From: Rhizobium tibeticum
GTDB lineage: Bacteria > Pseudomonadota > Alphaproteobacteria > Rhizobiales > Rhizobiaceae
Assembly: GCF_900110205.1 (NCBI RefSeq)
Contig: NZ_FOCV01000006.1
Location: 62,001 to 126,000, forward strand
Reading direction: 5' to 3'
Length of the DNA: 64,000 nucleotides
Below the pieces are notes generated by a model, which searched no databases, was not told where the DNA came from, and saw only the letters and a program-made list of their open reading frames with translations. A program made the position numbers and the translations under genes. Shown here piece after piece: positions 54,808-63,675 of this stretch; the stretch's first letter is position 1; every line of letters starts with the position of its first letter.

Positions 54808-56310
54808 CTACTGCCTAATCCTAGGTTTGTGCCTGCGCCACAGCGCTTCGAGCTTGCGATCGCCCTGCACAACACGATAGCGGGCCCGCGGCTTGCGAAC
54901 ATTGCCATTATGAAGTTCTGGTTGCTGGCTGCGGCTGCAATCGAGAATCCACACACCGGAGCCGACTAGGAAGAAAAACCAAACGTATGCGGCCACCCAG
55001 AAATGCACGGTTGAGCCAACGAAGACAAGGGCTACCATGCAAATGAGATAGGACGTCCTGCAAACATCAATATCAGGATCGACATCTGTTTTCTTCGCGA
55101 CAGAGAGCCAGATAGAAAGCAGGGATAGCACCATGAACAGGAAACCAGGCAGGCCATGCCGCATAGCCATCAATAGCCAGAAGTTGTCAACACTGTCTCC
55201 TGGCATCCATAGTGGCCGCGCCCAATCACCCAGCCCAATTCCAAAAATTGGATGATTTGCGACCGATGCAGACCCATACTCCCAGATCCAAAGCCGATAC
55301 CATCCCGTCTGCTGATCAAACGTGAAATGCGAAATATAGAACTGCGCCGGTGTTTGATTGGAGCCAAGCTCAACAATGAGATAACCGACAAATGCGACTG
55401 CCCAAAGCAGCTTCCAGCGAGCGGTGAAGCCGCCAAGAACCTTGTTCCACTGCAGCAAGGCAATTTGGAAAACCACCCCGGCCAGCGGCGCAGAAGACAT
55501 CGACAGGAACGCGGAAAATCCCACCAAAACGGTTAAAACGCCGCGCGAAATACCCGACACCTTTCCCTTCGTCGCTAGGTATGTCAACGCGAGCATGCTT
55601 CCGCAGAAGGTACCAAATAATATCGAATGGTTAAAAGGTCCCTGGACGCGCGAAAAGCCCATCCGGGGCGCCATCCATGTTATTGCCTCCGTCCGGAATA
55701 CTGATCCAAATGCGAGAAGCAGCAAGTTGGTCCCCGTCACCCATTCATAAACGGTGAATGGCAGCAGGCATATGATCAGTTTGGCGACAAACACCACCAT
55801 ATTGCGGAAGTCGTCAGCATTGCGAATGCAAACCCGAGCCAGGAGGTACGAACCGATCGTTTCTATGAAAAGAATGCCCGAGGGCTCAATGGCCTGGTCG
55901 CTACCCTGCACGACCACAAAGGAAATTGCTGCCCACAAACAAAAAAGAATGAGGCCGAAATCGGCCACTCTTTTTTTCCCCGCTTTCCCCTGCGACCACT
56001 TGACGATGCACGGCAGGAGCGCGAGCAGGAGGATAATCCGATAGACAGAAAGATTGAGCGGCCCAATTGGAAGTACCCACGGGACCAGCAGGCCCGCAAG
56101 GAAAACCTTGACCGGCCACGCCAAGCGCGTCTCGTCTGCTTGGTCGGAAGCTAATTTCCGGGTCGCGGCGATGAGATTGCCTGGCCGCCGTGCGCCTTGA
56201 TCGATTGTCGAGCTGCGTAGGTTTGTCTGCCCTGAGCGAGGTCCGTGGTCGTTGCTTGCTATCATTTTCTGCCCGGTCTCACTCGCGCTCGACAGCCATT
56301 TGGAAATCAA
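54808..56310 (-). CDS. O-antigen polymerase/ligase family membrane protein (Wzy-like)
   Basis: 500 residues with ten to twelve membrane helices after a hydrophilic lead of about 65 residues; starts in earnest at WPVKVFLAGLLVPWVLPIGP. Large periplasmic loop with FDQQTGWYRLWIWEYGSASV and NHPIFGIGLGDWARPLW, typical of PF04932 proteins. It should polymerise the repeat units exported by the flippase. Start 56310 or 56265 (MIASNDHG). Last gene of a minus-strand run that begins at 63467, 150 bp after its upstream neighbour. Confidence 0.88.
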   Translation of the reverse strand: MISKWLSSASETGQKMIASNDHGPRSGQTNLRSSTIDQGARRPGNLIAATRKLASDQADETRLAWPVKVFLAGLLVPWVLPIGPLNLSVYRIILLLALLPCIVKWSQGKAGKKRVADFGLILFCLWAAISFVVVQGSDQAIEPSGILFIETIGSYLLARVCIRNADDFRNMVVFVAKLIICLLPFTVYEWVTGTNLLLLAFGSVFRTEAITWMAPRMGFSRVQGPFNHSILFGTFCGSMLALTYLATKGKVSGISRGVLTVLVGFSAFLSMSSAPLAGVVFQIALLQWNKVLGGFTARWKLLWAVAFVGYLIVELGSNQTPAQFYISHFTFDQQTGWYRLWIWEYGSASVANHPIFGIGLGDWARPLWMPGDSVDNFWLLMAMRHGLPGFLFMVLSLLSIWLSVAKKTDVDPDIDVCRTSYLICMVALVFVGSTVHFWVAAYVWFFFLVGSGVWILDCSRSQQPELHNGNVRKPRARYRVVQGDRKLEALWRRHKPRIRQ

Positions 56311-56460
56311 TCAATGACCAGGCCAAATAATAGTCACTATTACCTCCGACCGCGATTAATACTTCTGATATTTGCGTCGTCCAAATTGACTAACGTATAG
56401 TGATTTCGACAGCCAGTCTCCGAGAGCTCTGCTGCCGCTCTCCAACCCGAGCGTAGCCGT

Positions 56461-57678
56461 TCAACTCCGCACTCGGCCATCGTTCATAAGATCGGCATAA
56501 ATTGAGTCCATGCGGTCAAGTTTGGAGGACCACAAAGCAGTTTGCGTCGCGTGGGCGTAAGATGCAGCACCCATACGCGCACGCAACTCGTGGCTTACGA
56601 CAAGCCTGCGTACGGCATCGGCAATGTCGACCGCAAGTGCGTCCGGCGTAGAGATGCCAAGCTTAATTGCACAGAGATCCGACGTCGCACTCCCGGGACC
56701 GCCGCGATCAACCACGACCAGCGGCAGTGAAAAACTCATGGCTTCGAGTGCAACGTTTCCGCCCGGCTCACGGTAGCTTGGGAAGACAAAAACATCTGCA
56801 TTTCGATAGAATCCGGGAAGCTCATTTTTGGGACGCCACCCCAAGAGGGAAACCCGCTCGGAAAGACCCAGAGACGCTATCAATGCCTCGCATGCTCCGC
56901 GATCGGGTCCATCTCCGACAATAGCAAGCTCTACGGGCAAATCACGCAACAGCGCCATGGCGTTAATAATGTCTCGCGCGCCCTTCGTCCGGATTAGACG
57001 CCCCGCGTATAACAGCTTCACCGGACCTGATTGTCCGGATTTGACTATCGCGGGAGGCATCGCGTCGATACCCGTCTCACTCATGACTTCGAAACGCCGA
57101 ACGGGAACGGCAGACAACTGCTCCTCAACATATCCAGCGATGCCGAGAACGCAGTCGGCGCTTCCGTACGTTCGCCTTAGGAGTGGGTCCCAGCGAAGAC
57201 GATGGCGATCGAGATTGCGCAACCGAGTGTACCACGGTGCCGAGCTATCCTCGCCAACAAATCCCGGGGGGGTATTGAGGCCACCTCCAACCGGCCCAAT
57301 GACCAGTGGCAAACCGAGATTTGCCGCTGGCGAGGGATACCGCATGGCGACTGGCACGGGCTGATGCACAATATCGAACCTCATGCCGTCGGTAAGTGCT
57401 TGGCGTATCCAACGTCGCGCACGGTAGTAAAATGGGATGTAACCAGGCTTCAGAATGCTGTTCAGCCGCTCTGCCCGACCAAGGACCGGTGGCTCGCTCC
57501 ACTCCACGATTTTCATGTTACTAAGTTGGCGAGCGGCAGGCGTTGCACCTTTCTTATGATAGGTCAGCAACGTCACATCGTGACGCTCACCGAGCCGCCG
57601 AGCCCACTGATATGCGACCCATGCCTCGCCAACATCTTCACCATTGCATGTGGGTGCCACCAGCAGCAACCTTGCCAT
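56461..57678 (-). CDS. family 4 glycosyltransferase
   Basis: 405 residues, GT-B fold. Start MARLLLVAPTCNGEDVGEAW; donor domain with KLLYAGRLIRTKGARDIINA, LAIVGDGPDRGACE and the EX7E-type motif PSYREPGGNVALEAMSF. ATG at 57678 with GGAGAGACTGAG ahead. 40 bp after the deacetylase gene. Confidence 0.94.
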   Translation of the reverse strand: MARLLLVAPTCNGEDVGEAWVAYQWARRLGERHDVTLLTYHKKGATPAARQLSNMKIVEWSEPPVLGRAERLNSILKPGYIPFYYRARRWIRQALTDGMRFDIVHQPVPVAMRYPSPAANLGLPLVIGPVGGGLNTPPGFVGEDSSAPWYTRLRNLDRHRLRWDPLLRRTYGSADCVLGIAGYVEEQLSAVPVRRFEVMSETGIDAMPPAIVKSGQSGPVKLLYAGRLIRTKGARDIINAMALLRDLPVELAIVGDGPDRGACEALIASLGLSERVSLLGWRPKNELPGFYRNADVFVFPSYREPGGNVALEAMSFSLPLVVVDRGGPGSATSDLCAIKLGISTPDALAVDIADAVRRLVVSHELRARMGAASYAHATQTALWSSKLDRMDSIYADLMNDGRVRS

Positions 57679-57718
57679 CTCAGTCTCTCCGACCTTCCAA
57701 ACCCTGATGCGCTGATTC

Positions 57719-58393
57719 TTACACTCGAAACTTCGTCCGCGCGGCGTTACGAAGCTTTCTCCAGAAAGGGATCTTTCCTGACAGAACATCGTCTAGCCAG
57801 CTGTCAGCGGTCTCTGATCGCACCGAGTTTCGAGGCTTGAGGAAGCCCTCCACTTTAGCGCTCCCTCCCCCGCTTGAGTAAGCCGCCCTGTATCCCGCAT
57901 TTCGTATCTGCTTCAGAACAGCGCCATTGTACCATCCAAACGGCATCGAAGCTGTGTTGACGGGACAACCACATATCTCTTCCAGCTGCGCTTTTGACGC
58001 TTCGAGTTCGTAGTGAAGTTCGCCGGTCGTCAGTCGTGTCCAGTCGCGATGACCAATGCCGTGGCTACCGATACGCATTCCCAGAGCAATAAGGGTACGG
58101 ATGTCATCTGCGCTAAGAGAACCCGCCTGTCCTATGCGCCCGGTCAAGACAAAAAACTCCGCGCGAAGACCGCGCCGTCGAAGTTCGGGTGCTGCGATCA
58201 AGAGATCGGAGGCATTTCCGTCATCGAACGTGATGTATATTCGTTGGCGCGCGGGATGACCTGCGATGCGATCGAGGATCGCCAGAAAGCGATCACGGCT
58301 AAGCCAGTAGTCGGCTTCGCCGGGCTCAAGCTCACGCAGTGGCGCTCCAATCCCATGAAAATTAACGATACGGTACTCGCCTCCCCTCGCCAT
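57719..58393 (-). CDS. NodB-type polysaccharide deacetylase
   Basis: 224 residues. Carbohydrate esterase 4 fold: ITFDDGNAS (Asp pair near 57-58) and the metal motif GSHGIGHRDW, in which the second His is spaced HGIGH. It probably removes an acetyl group from an N-acetylated sugar of the polymer or a lipid-linked precursor. No signal peptide, so it would act in the cytoplasm. The ATG at 58393 is one base after the stop of the GT2 gene; a TTG at 58417 would overlap it. Confidence 0.88.
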   Translation of the reverse strand: MARGGEYRIVNFHGIGAPLRELEPGEADYWLSRDRFLAILDRIAGHPARQRIYITFDDGNASDLLIAAPELRRRGLRAEFFVLTGRIGQAGSLSADDIRTLIALGMRIGSHGIGHRDWTRLTTGELHYELEASKAQLEEICGCPVNTASMPFGWYNGAVLKQIRNAGYRAAYSSGGGSAKVEGFLKPRNSVRSETADSWLDDVLSGKIPFWRKLRNAARTKFRV

Positions 58394-58394
58394 C

Positions 58395-59351
58395 TTAGCC
58401 CCGCGTACTTTCCACAAATGCAGCAGCAGATCGAAGGGGAGAAACTGCGCTCATCAGTGCGGCGCGATGGGTTGCTCCGCGCCAGGATCTGACCGCATGT
58501 CCGAGGATCACGCCGAACTTGAAAACCGAGGTTCGCAGCGCGCCGTGGTGACGGGCGTAATAGCGAATTCTGTTGGCGGTCAACAACGCGAACAGACGAG
58601 GTCCTCCGCCACTGCCGCCGCCGGCATGCATCACCTTGGATCGCGGTTCATAGACGATGTCAAACCCGGCTTGGCGAATCCTTCGCTGATAGTCTACCTC
58701 TTCACTGTACAGAAAAAACGTTTCATCCCACGTACCGACAACTTTTCGGGCTCTGGCCGCAACAAGGAGCGCGGATCCGGTTGCCCATTGCACGCACTGT
58801 CGCCGATCGTAGTGACGTAGCTCGCCCACGATCTCCCCCAGCCCAAGCCGCGCGGCAAGATTGCCGCCTAGAATAGCATCAGCCCAGGCGGTGATGATGG
58901 ACGGCTCGCGTCGTAAGGTGGGGTCGATGCTTCCGTCTTCCTTGTAATTGATAGGAACGACTACCCCTACTGTCGACGTTGCGAGTTGTTCGACGAGTGG
59001 CCCGACCGCACCTGGAAAGAGCCGAAGATCGGGATTCAAAATCAGCAGATGGGCTCCGATATCAGCTCGGCGGGCAGCAATATTGATTGCCGCTGCATAA
59101 CCGGCGTTGCGACCCGTGCGTATGACGGTAGGGCGCAACGGATGCGTCTCAGCGATTTCAGCCGATCCATCTTTTGAATCGTTATCGACAACAATGATCT
59201 CGAAACGATCCACGCCCTGCAAACCATCAACAAGGGAATCCAATAACGGCGGCAGGGCACCGGCACTGTTGAACGTGACGATGACGACAGCGACGCTCGT
59301 CCCGGTTTCCCTGGTGCGGAGCGGAAGAACATTGTCTGCTAGTGCTGTCAT
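58395..59351 (-). CDS. family 2 glycosyltransferase, rhamnosyltransferase-like
   Basis: 318 residues. VAVVIVTFNSAGALPPLLDS, FEIIVVDNDSKDGSAE, LILNPDLRLFPGA and ETFFLYSEEVDYQRRIRQAG are the WbbL/rhamnosyltransferase pattern of family 2. Follows the acyl carrier protein gene by 90 bp and touches the deacetylase gene, so it is part of the same operon. Confidence 0.93.
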   Translation of the reverse strand: MTALADNVLPLRTRETGTSVAVVIVTFNSAGALPPLLDSLVDGLQGVDRFEIIVVDNDSKDGSAEIAETHPLRPTVIRTGRNAGYAAAINIAARRADIGAHLLILNPDLRLFPGAVGPLVEQLATSTVGVVVPINYKEDGSIDPTLRREPSIITAWADAILGGNLAARLGLGEIVGELRHYDRRQCVQWATGSALLVAARARKVVGTWDETFFLYSEEVDYQRRIRQAGFDIVYEPRSKVMHAGGGSGGGPRLFALLTANRIRYYARHHGALRTSVFKFGVILGHAVRSWRGATHRAALMSAVSPLRSAAAFVESTRG

Positions 59352-59441
59352 TGTTTCCCTCGCCTACTTTAGTTCGCCTCATTCGATGGAGCCAAAAGCC
59401 ATCGCGAATTCCTCTGCTTGGCGCTTGTCTTCCTGAGGTCG

Positions 59442-59717
59442 CTAGCCGACTGCGATCCCCGCCTTCGGACGATGCCGGTCTACGAAGGACGCAAGCGATC
59501 CGACCGTTTCGAAGAGTTCAGCGCTGAAATCATCGTCGTCGATGTGAATCCCAAACCGCGATTCGAGAGCTGCCGCCAGGCTGAGCACGGCGAATGAATC
59601 AAGTTCCGGCAAATTGCCGAACAGCGGGGTTGATGGGTCCGCGATGCGGGCCCTATCCTCGATGCCGAGGGTCTCGGCGATGACGTCTTTCACAGATTCG
59701 AGTGTTGAAGAACTCAT
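59442..59717 (-). CDS. acyl carrier protein
   Basis: 91 residues, four-helix carrier fold. The phosphopantetheine Ser lies in LPELDSFAVLSLAAALE, helix 3 in IDDDDFSAELFETVGSLASF. It is 38 bp after the PLP decarboxylase gene, which with the AMP ligase upstream forms a small acyl-activation cluster like those linked to exosortase A systems. Confidence 0.93.
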   Translation of the reverse strand: MSSSTLESVKDVIAETLGIEDRARIADPSTPLFGNLPELDSFAVLSLAAALESRFGIHIDDDDFSAELFETVGSLASFVDRHRPKAGIAVG

Positions 59718-59755
59718 GATGCCTCACAATGAAAGTGGATAGTGGTAACGACGTT

Positions 59756-60982
59756 TCAGACGAGCACCTCCGGCGGCATGGGATGCCCAAGAAATGCGGT
59801 AGGACTAGCGGTCAGGCCATAGGCACCGGCTTGGAAGATAACGACGAGATCGCCCACGTCTGCGGGTGGTAAACAGACGTTGTCACCGAGCAGATCGAGT
59901 GGGGTGCAAAGGCAACCGACTACCGAAACTGTCTCCCGCTCAAGCCTATTCATCTTGTTGCCGATGACGATGGGATAGTTGCGGCGGATCACCTGGCCAA
60001 AATTGCCCGATGCGGCCAATTGATGGTGAAGCCCTCCGTCGACCACCAGATAGACCCGGCCCCGCGACACCTTCCGGTCAACCACTCTCGTAACATAGAC
60101 GCCAGACTCGCCGACAAGGTAGCGGCCGAGCTCAATGACAATTTTCGCACTAGGCAATACAGGGCGGATTGTGTTTTCAACCAGCTCGGAAAGCCTTTTC
60201 CCTACAGGAACGAGATCGAGAGAGCGGTCCTTTTCAAAGTACGGGATCCCGAAACCGCCACCGAGATTGAGGTAGCGAACGGACTGCCCATACTTTCCGG
60301 AAAGCTCCAGCAGCAGTTCGACATTGCGAGAGAGAGCTTCGCAAAGAATATCCGAGTGAAGATTTTGGGAACCTGCGAATACGTGGAATCCGAGGAAATC
60401 CAGATCTGCACTTGCCAGTTTTCCAAGCAGAGACGGCACCTCTTCGGCATCAACGCCGAACTGTTGCGGCCCCCCTCCCATCTTCATCCCGGAACCCTTG
60501 ACCTGGAAATTTGGGTTTACTCGCAAAGCCACCCTTGGTCGGATGCCGAGGCGGTTTCCAGCTTCGATAATGCGGGACGCCTCTGACTCCGATTCCATCT
60601 CGATCGTCACGCCAGCGGCGATGGCCTGAGCTAATTCGATCGACGTTTTCCCGGGACCTGCAAAACTGATGTTGGAGGGAGGCACCACGGTGTCTAGCGC
60701 GGTCTTCATTTCGAATGCGGAAGCAACGTCGAACGCATCGACAAGCCCGGCCATATGCTGGACCACTGCCGGCATCGGGTTGGCCTTGACGGCATAGCTC
60801 AACTTGACGTCCTTTGGCAGAACTGAGCGGAGATAGGCCACTCTGGCGGTTATCAATCGGCGATCATAGGCGAAGAAGGGTGTCGTTCCGACGCGATCCG
60901 CGAGACGATCCAGGCGAACTCCGCCGACAGCCAGGCAGTCTTCAGCGACGTCGAACATGTCAATGGAAGGATGTTCACTCAC
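59756..60982 (-). CDS. fold-III PLP-dependent decarboxylase, exosortase-A-associated type
   Basis: 408 residues, alanine-racemase-like barrel plus beta domain as in diaminopimelate/ornithine decarboxylases. PLP lysine in KLSYAVKANPMPAVV, phosphate loop NLGGGFGIPYF, active-site Cys in GCLCTPLDLLGDN, and the subfamily's DGGLHHQLAASGNFGQVIRR. It likely decarboxylates an amino acid held as a carrier or CoA thioester, or free. Its ATG overlaps the ligase stop by 8 bp. Substrate not predictable. Confidence 0.9.
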   Translation of the reverse strand: MSEHPSIDMFDVAEDCLAVGGVRLDRLADRVGTTPFFAYDRRLITARVAYLRSVLPKDVKLSYAVKANPMPAVVQHMAGLVDAFDVASAFEMKTALDTVVPPSNISFAGPGKTSIELAQAIAAGVTIEMESESEASRIIEAGNRLGIRPRVALRVNPNFQVKGSGMKMGGGPQQFGVDAEEVPSLLGKLASADLDFLGFHVFAGSQNLHSDILCEALSRNVELLLELSGKYGQSVRYLNLGGGFGIPYFEKDRSLDLVPVGKRLSELVENTIRPVLPSAKIVIELGRYLVGESGVYVTRVVDRKVSRGRVYLVVDGGLHHQLAASGNFGQVIRRNYPIVIGNKMNRLERETVSVVGCLCTPLDLLGDNVCLPPADVGDLVVIFQAGAYGLTASPTAFLGHPMPPEVLV

Positions 60983-62561
60983 TGTCCAATTGCTCCCTCA
61001 AGAGAACGCGGTCGAACTTGCCGTTTGGGTTGGTTGGAATGGACGCCATCTCGATGACCTTCGAGGGCACCATGTATTGCGGCAACCGATGTCTGAATGC
61101 TGTCAGCAAGGCGCCAACATCCAGCGTTTCGGCAACCGGACTTGCAACAAGAACGATACGCTGCCCAAGGGCGTTGTCATCTATCCCCATGGCAACGGCG
61201 TCGCGCGCCAGACCCGTGGCATAGGCCACTTCCTCGATTTCGGTTGGACTGACACGATACCCAGACGTCTTGATCATTTCGTCGCGCCGGCCGACGAAGT
61301 ACAAGAACCCCTCTTCGTCCCGGACCACCGTATCTCCGGAAAACACGGCCAATTCGGGTTGCCGCCATGCGGCGCCGGTTCCTGGCCACGGCCGAAAGCG
61401 TTCGCTGGTGCGGGCGGGATCGTTCCAATACCCCAGCGCCACAAGCGGACCTCTGTGGACCAACTCCCCCGGCTCGCCCGGACCACAGAGCGTTCCGTCG
61501 GGCCGCACGACAAGGATTTCTGCATTGGGGATCGCCTTGCCGATCGAATCCGGCCGCCGGTCGATCTCCGACGGGTCGAGATAGGTCGATCGAAAAGCCT
61601 CTGTCAGTCCATACATCAGATAGGGAAGCGCATCGGGAAATGAAGCGCGCAGTCGGTCGAGTGTTGCCTTGGGCATCCTCCCGCCTGTATTTGCAAAGTA
61701 GCGCAGCCGAGCGCCGACTTCGGTTGGCCAGCTAAGGCCAGCGACCTGAATCCAAAAAGGTGGAACGCCGGTAATCCCCGTCACCTTGTGCTTCTCGCAT
61801 AGTCGCACAACGTCAAGAGGCAGGAGGTAATTCATAAGCACGACATGGGCGCCGGAATTGAACGCCGTCGTCAACTGGCTCAACCCCGCGTCGAAACTCA
61901 GTGGCAGCACCGACAGGATCGTGTCGTGCGGACCGTTTCCGAGATAGTGACTTACGCTCTCAGCGCCCACGATCATGTTGCGATGACTGAGGACCACGCC
62001 CTTTGGCTTTCCCGTACTTCCGGAGGTGTAGAGGATCGCCGCAACATCACAGTCGACGCCTGCACAGGGAGGTTCGTCTGCTTCTGTTGGAACCAATTCG
62101 ACCCACGAATGGGTGGCCGGAGATTGTTTATCATTCTCAATCTCTGATCCCGGCCCGTCGACAAGGACGACATGTTCCAGCGATGGAATGTCAGCGAGGT
62201 GGCCCTGGAGTTGGGCCAGGCGATCTGCCGATGTAACCAATATCCTGACATCGCAGTCGGCCAGTATGTAGGCGACTTGCTGTGACCTCAGTACGGGATT
62301 GATGGGCACCGTCACGCAACGTGCCGCCGCCGTTCCGAATATCGAAACGATGGTCTCCAACCGCTTATCGAGGAGAACCGCCACGCGGTCGCCTGGTCTC
62401 GTTTCGAGGGAGCCAAGGACTGAAGCAAATCCGCAGGCGTTTTGCCATAGCTCAGCGTAGCTATTGGTGATGTTCTTGTAGGTCAGCGCAGGAGAATTGC
62501 CGAACGAAGCTGCCCCGTGGCGAAGCAGATCGGAAATATTGCTCTTGATCGGCGGCTGCAT
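60975..62561 (-). CDS. AMP-forming acyl-CoA/ACP ligase, exosortase-A-associated type
   Basis: 528 residues. Adenylation motif AAILYTSGSTGKPKGVVLSH, A5-type YLMYGLTEAFRSTYLDP, A7 VFSGDTVVRDEEGFLYFVGR and A10-type NPNGKFDRVLL, so both adenylate and thioester steps should be intact. Probably loads a carboxylic acid onto the acyl carrier protein encoded two genes on. Starts 18 bp after the GNAT-like gene. Confidence 0.92.
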   Translation of the reverse strand: MQPPIKSNISDLLRHGAASFGNSPALTYKNITNSYAELWQNACGFASVLGSLETRPGDRVAVLLDKRLETIVSIFGTAAARCVTVPINPVLRSQQVAYILADCDVRILVTSADRLAQLQGHLADIPSLEHVVLVDGPGSEIENDKQSPATHSWVELVPTEADEPPCAGVDCDVAAILYTSGSTGKPKGVVLSHRNMIVGAESVSHYLGNGPHDTILSVLPLSFDAGLSQLTTAFNSGAHVVLMNYLLPLDVVRLCEKHKVTGITGVPPFWIQVAGLSWPTEVGARLRYFANTGGRMPKATLDRLRASFPDALPYLMYGLTEAFRSTYLDPSEIDRRPDSIGKAIPNAEILVVRPDGTLCGPGEPGELVHRGPLVALGYWNDPARTSERFRPWPGTGAAWRQPELAVFSGDTVVRDEEGFLYFVGRRDEMIKTSGYRVSPTEIEEVAYATGLARDAVAMGIDDNALGQRIVLVASPVAETLDVGALLTAFRHRLPQYMVPSKVIEMASIPTNPNGKFDRVLLREQLDSE

Positions 62562-62579
62562 TGATGTCCAAACTCCTCA

Positions 62580-63467
62580 CTACCAAGGTACGCAGGTAAG
62601 TTCGCTGTAGAGATAATCGACCTCGCTCGGAGACACTCGATCGCTCAAGAACATCTTTGGGCGCGGCGATCGAAGCGAGATGGACAGTTTTGGGTGCACG
62701 TCGGCAAAGCGGTCTTCGACAAAGGTCGCGACAACACCAAAGCGCGTTAGCAGGTAGCTGTAGATGTGGTGAGCAGTCTCCGCGAAAAGGCCGCGGTCCC
62801 CTACATGCAAGATCGACGCAAACACCCGCAGCCTTTTGCGCGTATCCTTGCGGAATATGACGTAGCAGCAGCGATCGCGCTTTATCACAGCGAGATGATG
62901 TGCGGCGGGGGCAAGGGCATGGTCCTTGTAGATACCGAGGTTGCGTTCGTCGAGATGACGCTCGATTAGACGTGGATCGGTGACAATCGAAACGCCGCTT
63001 CCCCAACTCGGCCGAGGAAGGTTTATTACCAGGGCAGCGGCTGTGTCGATTTGCTGGAACTTGAGCCGACGATTGAGCGGAACGACATTCCCGCTTGGCG
63101 ACAGATCGGTGAACGTGTAGCCACCCTGATCAAGGAGTGCCTTTAAGAGTCGCAGGCCATGCGCTCGATAGCCATCCAGGACGCACCAGGCACTCAAGTT
63201 GCAGAACTTCTCGACACTTTCTCCGACGCGTCGCGCCGAATAAAAGGCAACATACACACCGACTATGCGCTCTCCACTGACCAGCATGTAGCCGTGATTG
63301 GGAGACGTTGCCTGCCATGATGGCCGTATTGCAGATGCCCATGTCGCTGGTGACAGCCGCCCATTCAGCTCTGCATGAAGGAAGTCTGCCACTCGCTGCA
63401 CGTCGCCAGAAGAAATCGGACGAAGCAATGTACTTCCATCTCTTTCTCGGGAAATTTCCTCCGGCAC
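62580..63467 (-). CDS. GNAT-like acyltransferase of the acyl-activation operon
   Basis: 295 residues. N-terminal GNAT-like core (LRPISSGDVQRVADFLHAEL, YMLVSGERIVGVYVAFYSAR) and a further domain with HLAVIKRDRCCYVIFRK; no signal peptide. It probably transfers the acyl group from the carrier protein to an amine. GTG start at 63467 with GGAAAAC upstream; other starts inside are possible. First gene of the minus-strand run down to 54808. Confidence 0.75.
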   Translation of the reverse strand: MPEEISRERDGSTLLRPISSGDVQRVADFLHAELNGRLSPATWASAIRPSWQATSPNHGYMLVSGERIVGVYVAFYSARRVGESVEKFCNLSAWCVLDGYRAHGLRLLKALLDQGGYTFTDLSPSGNVVPLNRRLKFQQIDTAAALVINLPRPSWGSGVSIVTDPRLIERHLDERNLGIYKDHALAPAAHHLAVIKRDRCCYVIFRKDTRKRLRVFASILHVGDRGLFAETAHHIYSYLLTRFGVVATFVEDRFADVHPKLSISLRSPRPKMFLSDRVSPSEVDYLYSELTCVPW

Positions 63468-63675
63468 CGACGTGTTTTCCTTTTGCTACTCATGTAAACA
63501 AGCAAATCTCAAAATATCTTTACATACAATACTATCCAGATTCATAGATACCCATATGGTTGAACCACGGATCAACCAAAAGCCACCCTTTTTAACCGGT
63601 TTGATAACTAGAGTGGCGTGGCGGCAGGACCGTATCATCGAGCCTTGATGTGTTTTCAACACACGGGAGGCTGTC
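63468..63675. promoter_or_regulatory. divergent promoter region
   Basis: 208 bp between the GNAT-like gene (minus) and the last glycosyltransferase (plus). Locally AT-rich around 63500-63545 (AAATATCTTTACATACAATAC). It must hold both promoters; no precise boxes are claimed. Confidence 0.4.
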
